This document shows positions 15,509 to 27,185 of a stretch of 64,000 nt of DNA, in pieces. Source of the DNA: an uncultured Sphingomonas sp. (lineage in GTDB: Bacteria > Pseudomonadota > Alphaproteobacteria > Sphingomonadales > Sphingomonadaceae); the NCBI RefSeq assembly GCF_936927845.1, contig NZ_CAKZHV010000025.1, positions 1 to 64,000 of the forward strand, in the 5' to 3' direction. Numbering within the stretch: position 1 is the first letter of the stretch; the number at the start of each line of letters is the position of its first letter. The notes beneath the pieces were generated by a model, which was given only the letters and a program-made list of their open reading frames with translations, did not search any database and had not been told where the DNA came from. The translations under genes were made by a program, and so were the position numbers.

Positions 15509-17214
15509 GGTTGAAGCGTAGAGGCGGCATCCTTGCGCGACATCACCGCACGCGGCAGCGCGACGGTCAGTTGCGCGGGCTCGAACAGCAGATGCCCCCC
15601 GAGCTCGCCGGCGAGATTACGCGCGAGCCGAAGCGCGAAGCCGACGCCGAGCAGCGGCGCGCCATCGGCCTCGTCGACTTGGTCGTCGAGGTGGAGCAGC
15701 CCCAGATCGTCGCGCCCCACGAACGCCGCCGGTCGATCGATCGAGACATGAACCAGGTCGCCACCTGCGGCACTGACCGCGACCTGCAACGCCTCCCCCG
15801 GCGCAGACGCCGACAGCAACGTCGCGATCAACCTGGACAGCAGCCGCTCGACCGCGATCGGATCGGCGGCGACGCGCGCGTCCGCGTCGTCGGGCAAGAG
15901 AAGCGCCGCGCCGCGCCGCGCCGCAAGCGGCGCGAGTTCTTCGGCCACCTGCGCCAGCAGCGGGTGAAGCGCGATCACGTCCGATCGCAGGTCGAGCGCC
16001 GCTGCCTCGATCCGCGCCGCCATGTCGAGATCCTCGATCGCACCGATCAGCCCCGCTACCTGAGCGCGGATGGCCGCGGCGCGCTCGCGGTAGGTCTCAG
16101 GCACGGGACCGAGCAGTTCACGCTCGATCAGCTCGGAAAAGCCTGCAATTGCGTTGGTCGGGGTCCGCAGCTCGTGCACCAGTCGGCGCAATCCTTCCGC
16201 CCCGCGCGCGTCCATCGTCGCGACTGCAGCCGGGCGTGCGCGCGCAGCATCCTCCTCGATCCGCGGACGGCGGGCGCTGCCGCGGTAACCGACGAAGCGA
16301 CCGCTGCTCTGCTCGAATACCGGCACTCCTGCGATCCGCCAGTCACCGCCGAGCGGCGAGTTTCCCGCGATGACGAGCCGTGCGTCGGTAAAGGCGGCAC
16401 GCTTACGAAACGCACCTGCGGCAACACCGTCAACGCTGGTGCGCGCAACGCCCGCGTGCGCCAGATGCGTTCCGATCACCGCGCCGCGCGGCGCGCTGTC
16501 GATCCAGCGGATCATCCCGTCGGCATCGCTCTCGAACCGGAAGAACGCGACCTGCGCGTCCTCGACAAGCGCCAAGGTGTGCGGCGTGTTGCGCCCGCGC
16601 TGGAACTCCTCGATGCGGTGAACCAGATCGGCGATCTCGAACCGCTCGCCCGTCTTATCCGCGTCGACCACCGGCTGCTCGACCGCCACCTGCTCGAGAA
16701 CCGGTGCCGGCCGCACCAGCGCCGCGACTACGTCTGCCTTGGGTGCCGACACGACCGGTTCAACCGGCTGCGGCACGGTTGCGCGCTGGTCGCTGAGCGC
16801 GAAATCGGTACTGCCCATCGTCTCAAGCGCGCGCATCGCGCTCGGCGGCAGATCGCTGCGCTGCCGCAGCACGCTGCGCCCCAACGGCGACAAGTGCGGG
16901 ATCAGCTCGTCCCAGGCTTCCGGCGTCAGCCGCGCGACGCGCAGCACCGCGGCGGCGATCTCGGCCTCGTCGCGCGCGAAAAAAGCGACGAGCGCGGCGG
17001 GCGGATCGGTTAGAGCGAGGCCGCGCGCGACCGACAGTCGCGTCGCCGCAGGCACCGCGTCGGCGAGCGAGCGCAGCCGAGCGAGCAGCAGCTCGTCGGC
17101 AGGCGCGCGACCACGCGCGATCAGGTCTGTCAGCTGGCGAAACGCGGCGCGCGCGCCGAAGGAGGTCGACACGTCGGCAGCGAGAACCGTCTTCAGACTG
17201 TCATCGAACCGCAC
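15505..17214 (-). CDS. HisKA sensor kinase with degenerate ATPase domain
   Basis: About 569 residues from GTG 17214, chosen for AGGAGG five nt upstream; longer frames lack a good start. An N-terminal helical domain (about 1-160), a PAS-like sensor region (about 200-310) and a HisKA dimerisation helix with intact H-box VHELRTPTNAIAG near 348 are present. The ATPase domain has lost the usual landmarks: no Asn in 'RLIATLLSAS' where the N-box should be, 'IDRPAAF' where DxGxG should be, and only a partial G2 loop (GVGFALRLARN). It probably signals without, or with weak, ATP hydrolysis. It is coupled to the deacetylase. Function unknown. Confidence 0.7.
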   Translation of the reverse strand: MRFDDSLKTVLAADVSTSFGARAAFRQLTDLIARGRAPADELLLARLRSLADAVPAATRLSVARGLALTDPPAALVAFFARDEAEIAAAVLRVARLTPEAWDELIPHLSPLGRSVLRQRSDLPPSAMRALETMGSTDFALSDQRATVPQPVEPVVSAPKADVVAALVRPAPVLEQVAVEQPVVDADKTGERFEIADLVHRIEEFQRGRNTPHTLALVEDAQVAFFRFESDADGMIRWIDSAPRGAVIGTHLAHAGVARTSVDGVAAGAFRKRAAFTDARLVIAGNSPLGGDWRIAGVPVFEQSSGRFVGYRGSARRPRIEEDAARARPAAVATMDARGAEGLRRLVHELRTPTNAIAGFSELIERELLGPVPETYRERAAAIRAQVAGLIGAIEDLDMAARIEAAALDLRSDVIALHPLLAQVAEELAPLAARRGAALLLPDDADARVAADPIAVERLLSRLIATLLSASAPGEALQVAVSAAGGDLVHVSIDRPAAFVGRDDLGLLHLDDQVDEADGAPLLGVGFALRLARNLAGELGGHLLFEPAQLTVALPRAVMSRKDAASTLQP

Positions 17215-17330
17215 GCAACCTCCTGGCGGAATGAACCTCGATCGCACCGCAACCGGACGAGCAAACCGCCTACAACGCGGATCGGTCCGCGTCATCAGTG
17301 CGCGTGATCGCACATGTCGCAGCATGGCAC

Positions 17331-17350
17331 AATTGCGTTGCCGCGCAATT
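17331..17350. promoter_or_regulatory. inverted repeat upstream of the second Lrp gene
   Basis: AATTGCG (17331-17337) and CGCAATT (17344-17350) are a perfect 7-bp inverted repeat with a 6-nt spacer, 60 nt before the Lrp ATG. AT-rich ends and spacing suit an Lrp/AsnC autoregulatory operator. A TATCCT/TATAG stretch just downstream may be the -10. Confidence 0.5.
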
Positions 17351-17409
17351 ATCCTATAGCGGCGGTTCGTGCACGGCTTGTCATCGTGCGTGCGTAAACA
17401 GGAATCATC

Positions 17410-17871
17410 ATGGCGTTGGACAAAATCGATCGAGAAATTCTTGCACTGCTGCAGGAGGACGGTCGTATGACGAACGTCGACCTGGCCGACCGGGTCGGGC
17501 TGACCGCGCCGCCTTGCCTGCGCCGCGTCCGCGCACTGGAGCAGGCCGGCGTGATCCGCGGCTATCACGCCGATTGCGATCCGGCGAAACTCGGCTATCC
17601 GATCACCGTGTTCGCGATGGTCAGCCTGCGCAGCCAGGCCGAGCAGGACCTCGCGCAATTCGAACAGCATATCGCCACCATACCGGAGGTGCGGGAATGC
17701 CACATGCTAAACGGCGAGATCGACTTCATTCTCAAGATCGTCGCCCCTGATCTCGAGAGTTTCCAGCGGTTGCTGACAACGCAACTGACCGCCGCGCCCA
17801 ATGTCGCGAGCGTGAAATCATCGCTGACGATCCGTACTGCCAAGGCGCAGACGGGCGTGCCGATCCCGTGA
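17410..17871 (+). CDS. Lrp/AsnC family transcriptional regulator
   Basis: A 153-residue Lrp-type protein: HTH 'DKIDREILALLQEDGRMTNV...' (about 4-55), then the RAM domain (about 65-140) with 'VRECHMLNGEIDFILKI'. The N-terminus and HTH are closer to global Lrp than the ald-linked paralogue. No metabolic gene is adjacent, so the regulon may be global or for amino acid use. An inverted repeat lies 60 nt upstream. Confidence 0.9.
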   Translation: MALDKIDREILALLQEDGRMTNVDLADRVGLTAPPCLRRVRALEQAGVIRGYHADCDPAKLGYPITVFAMVSLRSQAEQDLAQFEQHIATIPEVRECHMLNGEIDFILKIVAPDLESFQRLLTTQLTAAPNVASVKSSLTIRTAKAQTGVPIP

Positions 17872-17907
17872 TCGGCTCACGTTGCTGACGAAAACAGACC
17901 GCTAACG

Positions 17908-17943
17908 AAAAGGGGCGACCCAATGGCCGCCCCAATTCTTTTA
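17908..17943. terminator. bidirectional terminator between Lrp gene and TPR gene
   Basis: GGGGCG (17912-17917) and CGCCCC (17928-17933) form the outer stem, CC/GG extend it, with a CAAT loop. A TTTT tract exists on the minus strand (17908-17911) and AATTCTTTT on the plus strand, so both convergent genes can end here. Confidence 0.75.
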
Positions 17944-17955
17944 CGTAGGCAGTTC

Positions 17956-19230
17956 TCAGCCGACCGGCGGATGGTCGAGATACTCGATCCACAAGCCTGC
18001 CAGGTCGGCGCGGGGCTGCCCCTTCACCGCCTCGAATGCGGTGCGCGCACCCGCCTTGTCGCCCGAATAGGCGAGCGCGATGCCCAGGCGCGTGTTGACC
18101 GCATCGGCGTCAACCTGCCCCTTCTGCAGCGCGGTGCGATAGAGCGCGACCGCCTTGGCATAATCGCCGGTGCCGAAGAAGGCGTCGGCGGTGCTCGCCG
18201 CCAGCTTGCCGTTGGCCGCTGCGCTGGCGCGCGTCTCCAGCCCCGACAGCGAACCTTCGTTACCGATCGACTTGTTCGACGCCGCCAGCAGCGAGGTCGC
18301 ATTCGCGCTGCCCGCAGGGATCTTGCCCGAGGACGTGCCTTGGCTGAGCACGGTCTTGGCTTCCCACGGAATACCGAGGTCGAACGCATATTGCGCGTAG
18401 ATCTCGTAATCATACTGATCGGCCAGCGCCTTGCCGTGGCGCAGCAGGCGGAACAGGTCGATCTTCTGCCCCTTGTCGAGCGTCGCGACGCCGCCCGAGG
18501 TCAGGCCGAACGTCGTGACCACGTCGCGCCAGTTCTTGGCGGTCGGATAGGCTTCGACATACTTTTTGAGCCACGCATAGGTCAGCGCGCCATTGCGCTT
18601 CTGATTGCTCTTGGCAATCATGAAGCGATACAGGTCCTCGCCCGGCTTCTGCCCGGCCGCGACCTGCGCCGCGATCACCTTGTCCATCTCGGCGGAGGCG
18701 CCGGCGAGGTCGCCTGCATCTGCCTTCGACTTCACGAGCTGCAGCGTCATGTTCGGGTTGCTGTACCCCGCCGCCTGCGCCGCGGCGAAATACTGCGCCG
18801 CGCCGGCATTGTCCTTCGCGTTGGTCGCGATGCGGCCGAGCTCGTAATTGTAGCGGCCGAGATCGGCGGCCGGGGTTTTGGGGTTCGCGACCAACGCCTT
18901 CAGCGGTACCGCCAGCGCGGCGTCGCTGCCCTGATTGGCACCGATCTTCTTCGCCTCCAGGTTCAACCGCATCGCCGCGGCGATATAGCGCTCGTCGTCG
19001 GTCTTGGCTGCGGCTTCCGCCTGCGCGATCGAGGTTTCAGCGGTCGCATAATCATTCGCGGCGAGCGCGGTCTGCGCGGCAGCGGCGGGCGCCTGAACTT
19101 CCTTGCTGAGCTTCAGCCCGGGACCCTCGGCCTTCTTGTCCTTCTTCTGTGCGACCGCCGGCTGGATCGCCAGCGACGCGCCGCCAGCGAGCAGGGCGGC
19201 TGCGAACAAAGCGTTGGTGAACCTCTTCAT
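17956..19230 (-). CDS. exported TPR-like protein
   Basis: A 424-residue protein with a signal peptide (MKRFTNALFAAALLAGGASL, cut near Ala27). It is Ala-rich with several tetratricopeptide-like helical pairs (for example 'NDYATAETSIAQAEAAAKTDD', 'YAKAVALYRTALQKGQVD' and 'GIALAYSGDKAGARTAFEAV' near the end), so a protein-binding scaffold in the periplasm. It stands alone between two terminator-like sites. Function unknown. Confidence 0.8.
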   Translation of the reverse strand: MKRFTNALFAAALLAGGASLAIQPAVAQKKDKKAEGPGLKLSKEVQAPAAAAQTALAANDYATAETSIAQAEAAAKTDDERYIAAAMRLNLEAKKIGANQGSDAALAVPLKALVANPKTPAADLGRYNYELGRIATNAKDNAGAAQYFAAAQAAGYSNPNMTLQLVKSKADAGDLAGASAEMDKVIAAQVAAGQKPGEDLYRFMIAKSNQKRNGALTYAWLKKYVEAYPTAKNWRDVVTTFGLTSGGVATLDKGQKIDLFRLLRHGKALADQYDYEIYAQYAFDLGIPWEAKTVLSQGTSSGKIPAGSANATSLLAASNKSIGNEGSLSGLETRASAAANGKLAASTADAFFGTGDYAKAVALYRTALQKGQVDADAVNTRLGIALAYSGDKAGARTAFEAVKGQPRADLAGLWIEYLDHPPVG

Positions 19231-19380
19231 CGACTATTCTCTCCGATACGGCCGCGAGCGTGCCTGCTGCCGCGATGCTCTAGTGATCCTGCGTCGCGGG
19301 TTCAAGGAAGGTACGATGTGTACCCAGCCGGCGCTGAACCGCGATTGAACGCGCCCGCTGCGCCCGCTAGCGCGTCGGGG

Positions 19381-20136
19381 ATGATCGCCCTGCTCTCCCC
19401 CGCCAAGACGCTCGACCTCGACACGCCCGCGCCGTTCGATGCCACCCGCCCGCGCTTTGCCAACGAGGCGGCGACGCTCGCCAAGGCCGCGTCGCACCTC
19501 ACACAGAAGAAACTGGGCGAGCTGATGCACATCAGCCCCGCGCTGGCCAAGTTGAACGCCGATCGCTTTCGCGATTTCGCGGATGCCGCCGAGCGCCCGG
19601 CGATCTACACCTTTGCGGGTGATGTCTACACCGGGTTCGAGGTCGCGACGCTCGACGAACCCGCGATCCGCTTCGCGCAGAATCATCTTCGGCTGCTGTC
19701 GGGACTTTACGGGCTCTTACGTCCGCTCGACGCAATGCGTCCCTATCGTCTCGAGATGGGCACGCGCTGGGCGCCCAGGCACAAGAAACTGACCGACTGG
19801 TGGGGCACGCGCATCGCCGACGCGCTCGCCGCCGACCTCGCCGAGGAAGGATCGGGCGCGATCCTCAACCTCGCGTCGAACGAGTATTTCGCCGCCGTCG
19901 ATGGCAAGCTTCCCGCCGGCACCCGCATCATCGCGGTTGAATTCCGCGAGGCCGACGGCCGATTTATCAGCTTCCACGCCAAGAAAGCGCGGGGCACGAT
20001 GGCACGCTGGATGGTCGAGCATCAGGTAACCGATCCGGACGCGATGCGCGGGTTCGACAGCGACGGCTATTCCTACGACGCGGCCGCGAGCAGCGACGAT
20101 CGCTGGACCTTCGCGCGGACGGGAGCATCGGCATGA
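19381..20136 (+). CDS. yaaA: peroxide stress protein YaaA
   Basis: A 251-residue protein that starts 'MIALLSPAKTLD', the family start, and contains 'GDVYTGF', 'LRLLSGLYGLLRPLD' and 'NLASNEYF', all conserved in YaaA (DUF328). In E. coli YaaA lowers free iron and prevents DNA damage under peroxide; its core has a helix-hairpin-helix-like DNA-binding fold. The stop overlaps the next start as ATGA. The 150 bp upstream hold no other gene. Confidence 0.92.
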   Translation: MIALLSPAKTLDLDTPAPFDATRPRFANEAATLAKAASHLTQKKLGELMHISPALAKLNADRFRDFADAAERPAIYTFAGDVYTGFEVATLDEPAIRFAQNHLRLLSGLYGLLRPLDAMRPYRLEMGTRWAPRHKKLTDWWGTRIADALAADLAEEGSGAILNLASNEYFAAVDGKLPAGTRIIAVEFREADGRFISFHAKKARGTMARWMVEHQVTDPDAMRGFDSDGYSYDAAASSDDRWTFARTGASA

Positions 20137-20816
20137 GCGAGATTCGGACCGCGGTCGTCATCGGCGCTTCGGGCGGGATCGGCGCGGCGCTAGTCGAGGC
20201 GCTCGACGACGAGGACGTCCGCACCCTGCCGTTCGCGCGCTCGTTCTCAGGCGAGCGCCACCTGGACCTTGAGGATGAGGCGAGCATCGCCGCCGCCGCC
20301 GCACGTGCGGACTCGCCCGACCTCGTCATCGTCGCGACGGGCTTGCTCCACGACGCCGATCACGGCCCCGAAAAGGCGATCCGCGAACTAGACCCCGCCT
20401 GGCTCGCCCACCAGTTCGCGGTCAACGCAATCGGCCCCGCGCTCGTCGCCAAGCATTTCCTGCCCATCATGCCTAGGAGCGGGCGCAGCGTGCTCGCGTT
20501 CCTGTCCGCGCGCGTCGGCAGCATCACCGACAATCGCCTGGGCGGCTGGTACGGCTATCGCGCGTCGAAGGCGGCGCTCAACCAGCTCGTGCGGACGCTC
20601 GCCATCGAGGACAAGCGCCGAAACGATCGCGGGCTCGTCGTCGCGCTGCACCCTGGCACCGTCGACACCGCGCTGTCGCAGCCGTTCCGCCAGTCGGGGC
20701 GCGACCTGTTCAAGCCCGACCGCGCGGCAGTGCAATTGCTCGACGTGATCGACGGCCTGAAAGTCACCGACAGCGGGCGTCATTTTGCCTGGGACGGCAG
20801 CGAGATCGCGCCCTGA
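20133..20816 (+). CDS. short-chain dehydrogenase/reductase
   Basis: A 227-residue SDR with the NAD(P) loop GASGGIG (about 12-18), N-terminal 'AVVIGASG', a central 'NAIGP' and the catalytic Y-x3-K as YGYRASK near 147-153 with Ser upstream. It resembles the CsgA-type SDR family. It is coupled to yaaA by a 4-nt overlap. Substrate unknown. Confidence 0.85.
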   Translation: MSEIRTAVVIGASGGIGAALVEALDDEDVRTLPFARSFSGERHLDLEDEASIAAAAARADSPDLVIVATGLLHDADHGPEKAIRELDPAWLAHQFAVNAIGPALVAKHFLPIMPRSGRSVLAFLSARVGSITDNRLGGWYGYRASKAALNQLVRTLAIEDKRRNDRGLVVALHPGTVDTALSQPFRQSGRDLFKPDRAAVQLLDVIDGLKVTDSGRHFAWDGSEIAP

Positions 20817-20931
20817 TTCAAGCAGGCGATCGTTACGCAACCTTCACCATCGCGACAGCGCGGCGTCACCCGCGCGCTCCTATTCATTCATCAGGCGCGC
20901 CTTGAAGCGCCGGATGCCTAGGAGACCCGAC

Positions 20932-21219
20932 ATGACCCGTTCGCTGCCCTTCGCCCTTCTCTCTTCCGCCGCGCTATTCTCCGCCGGCATGGCGGTTGCG
21001 CAAACGCCTGCGGCGCACGGCACCACCGCGACGCGCACCACGCGCACGATGACCCAGACCGGCACGACCAAGCCGGCGGTGGCGACCACGCGCACCACCC
21101 AGACGCACACCGCGACCTCCAACGGTCGCATGGTCGCCACCAAGACAGCGACTGGCAAGAGCGTGACCTACGATTGCTCAAAGGCCGGCAACGCGACCAA
21201 GAAAGCCTGCCGCCGCTAA
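20932..21219 (+). CDS. small secreted Thr-rich protein
   Basis: A 95-residue protein: signal peptide MTRSLPFALLSSAALFSAGM with a cut after AQ near residue 24, then a Thr/Arg-rich low-complexity segment (repeats like 'TRTTRTMTQTGTT') and a short tail with two Cys (YDCSK and KKACRR). AGGAGA lies 9 nt before ATG 20932. Probably a periplasmic or surface protein of unknown role. Confidence 0.65.
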   Translation: MTRSLPFALLSSAALFSAGMAVAQTPAAHGTTATRTTRTMTQTGTTKPAVATTRTTQTHTATSNGRMVATKTATGKSVTYDCSKAGNATKKACRR

Positions 21220-21235
21220 TCCTGCTTTATATGCT

Positions 21236-21269
21236 CCCGCGCGCGCCTGCGTGCACGTACGCGCGCGGG
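21236..21269. other. GC-rich hairpin upstream of gyrA
   Basis: CCCGCGCGCG (21236-21245) and CGCGCGCGGG (21260-21269) form a 10-bp stem with a 14-nt loop. No T-tract follows. It may be an incidental GC-rich structure or a weak terminator for the small secreted gene. Confidence 0.3.
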
Positions 21270-21337
21270 GGTGGTCAGAGGCCCGTTGCTCAGCTAGGCT
21301 GTAACCTTTCCACTGCAGCAGCGAAGAGCGTAGCACC

Positions 21338-24108
<2,771 letters not shown>

Positions 24109-24112
<4 letters not shown>

Positions 24113-24471
24113 GCGACGCTGGGAACAAGCCCCTCACCGCGTACAAAGTGCTGACCGGCGAGCAGATGGCGGCACTGGAGCGCGACGGCAGCTTCACCGG
24201 CGCGCCGGTCGACCTGGAGGACGGCTTTGTCCACCTTTCCACCGCCGACCAGCTGGCCGAGACGATCGACAAGCATTTCGCGGGACAAGACGAACTGCAC
24301 ATCGTCGCGGTCGATCTCGCAGCCTATGCCGACAAGGCACGCTGGGAACCTTCTCGCGGGGGCCAGCTCTTTCCGCACCTTTATGCGCCGTTGCTGCTCG
24401 AAACCGCGGTGGCCTACTCGCCGCTGGAACGGCACGACGACGGCAGCATACGCCTGCCGGTCGCGGGTTAG
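24109..24471 (+). CDS. DUF952 family protein
   Basis: A 120-residue protein: 'YKVLTGEQ' near 12, 'DGFVHLSTADQL' near 39 and 'LFPHLYAPL' near 87 are the conserved DUF952 blocks. ATGA overlap with gyrA. Function not established; some relatives have been proposed to be toxin-like, without direct evidence here. Convergent overlap by 4 nt with the DUF488 gene. Confidence 0.8.
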
Positions 24472-24899
24472 ACGTAGAGGTCAACCACCGCGCGCCCTTT
24501 GCCCACCGCGCCCAGCAGCAGGGTGCGGTGGCAGTGGCACGGATTGCGTTCGTAACACAGCAACGCACTGGGCAGCTCGTCGGCAAGGGCGAGCATACGC
24601 GCCGCCGCGATCTGCGCCTTGGGTAGGTCCAGCTGCGCGTCGTAGACCGCAGTCAGCGTCGCGACATCGCCCTTCTTTGCCGCGTCGCGCCCCGGCTTGG
24701 GTGTGCCGAGCGCCTTCAGGTGGACATAATCGATCCCCTCGGCTTTGAGCGAGGCGGCGAGCGTCGAGTTCGAGAATCCCGGGCGCCGCGACAGCGGCAG
24801 CCCATGCACGTCGATCACGCGTCGCACGCCTGTTTCGTGCAATGCCGCGATGAACCCATCCATGGTCGCGCCTTCATACCCGATCGTGTAGATCGTCAT
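24468..24899 (-). CDS. DUF488 family protein
   Basis: A 143-residue protein with 'TIYTIGYEG' at the start, 'VIDVHGLPLSRRPGFS' near 28 and a C-terminal 'LLCYERNPCHCHR', which are DUF488 blocks with Cys and His that may bind a metal or serve in catalysis. ATG 24899 has AAGGA 6 nt upstream. The family has no proven function. It ends 4 nt inside the convergent DUF952 gene. Confidence 0.75.
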   Translation of the reverse strand: MTIYTIGYEGATMDGFIAALHETGVRRVIDVHGLPLSRRPGFSNSTLAASLKAEGIDYVHLKALGTPKPGRDAAKKGDVATLTAVYDAQLDLPKAQIAAARMLALADELPSALLCYERNPCHCHRTLLLGAVGKGRAVVDLYV

Positions 24900-24968
24900 C
24901 ACCTGTCCTTCCCTGCAACGCGCACGAGCCTTGCACCGCGCGGGCCCGCGCCATAATCACCGCGCTCG

Positions 24969-25958
24969 ATGCAACGCTCGGACCACCGCCCCGGAACCCT
25001 CATCCCCGGCGGTGCGGTGTTCCCGCACCGTCACCTGACCGGGATCGACGGGCTCGAACCGCACGAGATCACCTTCCTGCTCGACGAGGCCGAGCAATGG
25101 GTCGAGGCGAACCGCGCACCGACCACCGCCGACAAACGGCTGGCCGGCCTCACGCAGATCAACGCATTCTTCGAGAATTCGACCCGCACGCTGTTGAGCT
25201 TCGAGATCGCGGGCAAACGTCTCGGCGCCGACGTCGTCAACATGCACGCCGCGCAGTCGAGCGTGAAGAAGGGCGAGACGCTGATCGACACCGCGATGAC
25301 GCTGAATGCGATGCGCGCCGACGTGATCGTTATCCGCCACATGAGCTCGGGCGCGGTGCGGCTGATCGCGGACAAGGTCGACTGCCCGGTGCTGAATGCG
25401 GGCGATGGCCGCCACGAACACCCGACGCAGGCGTTGCTCGACGCGCTCACCATCCGCCGCCGTTTGGGTAGCATCGCCAACAAGCGCGTCGTGATCTGCG
25501 GCGACCTGCTTCACAGCCGCGTGGCGCGATCGAACATCCTCGCGCTCACCGCGCTCGCCGCCGAGGTCCGCGTCTGCGCGCCCTCGACGCTGATGCCGCC
25601 CGAGATCGAGCGGATGGGCATTACCGCCTTTACCGACTTCGATCAGGCGATCGCGCACGCCGACGTCGTGATGATGCTGCGATTGCAAACCGAGCGCATG
25701 TCAGGAGGCTACGTGCCGTCTGTGCGCGAATATCACCTTCGCTATGGCCTGACGATGGAACGCCTTGACCGCTACGCCCCCGATGCGCTGGTGATGCATC
25801 CCGGTCCGATGAACCGCGGTGTCGAGATCGACTCAGCGGTCGCCGATCACGTCGAGCGTTCCGCGATCACCGAGCAGGTCGCGATGGGGGTTGCGGTGCG
25901 CATGGCGTGCCTCGACGTGCTGACCAGGCGCGCCCGCGGCGTGGAGGGTTGGGCATGA
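24969..25958 (+). CDS. pyrB: aspartate carbamoyltransferase catalytic subunit
   Basis: A 329-residue ATCase catalytic chain, which makes carbamoyl-aspartate in pyrimidine synthesis. The carbamoyl-phosphate loop FFENSTRT (S71-T74), HEHPTQALLDA and the C-terminal MHPGPMNRG are all present. It overlaps the downstream dihydroorotase homologue by 4 nt. In related bacteria the two proteins form a 500-kDa complex. No pyrI regulatory gene is in the window. Confidence 0.95.
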   Translation: MQRSDHRPGTLIPGGAVFPHRHLTGIDGLEPHEITFLLDEAEQWVEANRAPTTADKRLAGLTQINAFFENSTRTLLSFEIAGKRLGADVVNMHAAQSSVKKGETLIDTAMTLNAMRADVIVIRHMSSGAVRLIADKVDCPVLNAGDGRHEHPTQALLDALTIRRRLGSIANKRVVICGDLLHSRVARSNILALTALAAEVRVCAPSTLMPPEIERMGITAFTDFDQAIAHADVVMMLRLQTERMSGGYVPSVREYHLRYGLTMERLDRYAPDALVMHPGPMNRGVEIDSAVADHVERSAITEQVAMGVAVRMACLDVLTRRARGVEGWA

Positions 25959-27166
25959 GCGCGCTCCATCTCGTCAACGCGCACATCGTCTGCCCCGTGG
26001 CTGGCGAGCGCCACGGTGACCTGCTGATCGTCGATGGCGTGATCTCGGACGGCCTCGCACCCGATGACGCGGTCCGCGTCAATTGCGGTGGCAAGCTGAT
26101 CCTGCCCGGCATCGTCGACGTGGGCGTCGCCAAGATCGACCGCGCTGCCTTTCGCGCCGGCGGCATCACTCGCGTCGCGCTGATGCCCGACCAGTCGCCC
26201 GTGCTCGACGAGCCGGGCATCGTGCAGCGCTCGGCGCTGATCGGCCGCCCTGACCTCTGGATCCACCCGATCGCCGCCGCGACACGCGGGCTGAAGGGCA
26301 ACGACCTCGCCGAGATGGCGATCTGCGCCTCGGCCGGCGCGCGCGCGGTCGGCACGGGACGCGGCTGGATAGCCGACACCGGCGTCATGCACCGCGTTCT
26401 GACCTACGCGCGCGATCTCGACCTAGCCGTAATCACGCATGCCGAGGACAGCAGCCTCACCGCGGACGCAGTTGCGACCGCGGGCGAGACCGCAACGCGG
26501 CTCGGCCTGCCCGCCGCACCGTCGCTTGCTGAGCCGCTCGCGATCGTGCGCGACCTGATGCTCGCCGAGGAAACGGGTGCGCGGCTCCACCTGCGTCAGG
26601 TCACGACTGCAACCGGTTTCGCGCTTGTCCGCGGCGCCAAGGCGCGCGGGGTACGCGTCACCTGCGGCATCACGCCCGCGCACCTGCTCCTATCCGACAA
26701 CGCAATGAGCGACTTTCGCACCTTCGCGCACCTGTCTCCTCCCTTGCGATCCGAAGCTGACCGCCGCGCCGCGCTCGCCGCGCTCGCCGACGGCACAATC
26801 GACGTGCTCGCCTCGGGTCACGACCCGCATGGGCCGGAGGAGAAACGCCTTCCGTTCGCTGACTCGACCGCAGGCGCGGCAGGGGCGGTCACGCTGCTGC
26901 CGCTCGCGCTCGGGCTGGTGCGCGACGATGTGGTCAGTTTCGTGCGGCTGACCGAGTTGCTCGCGCACGCGCCCGCCCGGCTGCTAGGGATCGAGGCCGG
27001 AGCGCTCGTCCCCGGGATGCCCGGCGACGTCATCCTGGTCGATCGGAATGCGTCGTGGCAGATCGACGCCGACGCGACACCCGGCGCGGCAGGGAACACG
27101 CCATTCGACCGCCTGCCGGTGCAGGGCCGCGTGCTGCGCGTGTGGAAAGGCGGCCGCGCGCTCTAG
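25955..27166 (+). CDS. pyrC': dihydroorotase-like PyrC' (metal site absent)
   Basis: A 403-residue amidohydrolase-superfamily protein directly after pyrB (4-nt overlap). Active dihydroorotases have D-x-H-x-H after 'PG-x-x-D'; here the run is 'GIVDVGVAKID', with neither His. The later 'THAEDSS' His remains, but the Asp block reads 'SGHDPHG' and the H-x-S block 'LHLRQVTT'. It should be catalytically dead and act as a structural partner for PyrB, as PyrC' does in Pseudomonas. An active dihydroorotase must be encoded elsewhere. Start: MSALHLVNAH at 25955. Confidence 0.85.
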   Translation: MSALHLVNAHIVCPVAGERHGDLLIVDGVISDGLAPDDAVRVNCGGKLILPGIVDVGVAKIDRAAFRAGGITRVALMPDQSPVLDEPGIVQRSALIGRPDLWIHPIAAATRGLKGNDLAEMAICASAGARAVGTGRGWIADTGVMHRVLTYARDLDLAVITHAEDSSLTADAVATAGETATRLGLPAAPSLAEPLAIVRDLMLAEETGARLHLRQVTTATGFALVRGAKARGVRVTCGITPAHLLLSDNAMSDFRTFAHLSPPLRSEADRRAALAALADGTIDVLASGHDPHGPEEKRLPFADSTAGAAGAVTLLPLALGLVRDDVVSFVRLTELLAHAPARLLGIEAGALVPGMPGDVILVDRNASWQIDADATPGAAGNTPFDRLPVQGRVLRVWKGGRAL

Positions 27167-27185
27167 CGCGGCGTCACGCGCCACC

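Noticed and set aside
20785..20931. Longer N-terminal start for the small secreted protein
   Set aside because: It would bury the signal peptide; ATG 20932 has AGGAGA upstream.
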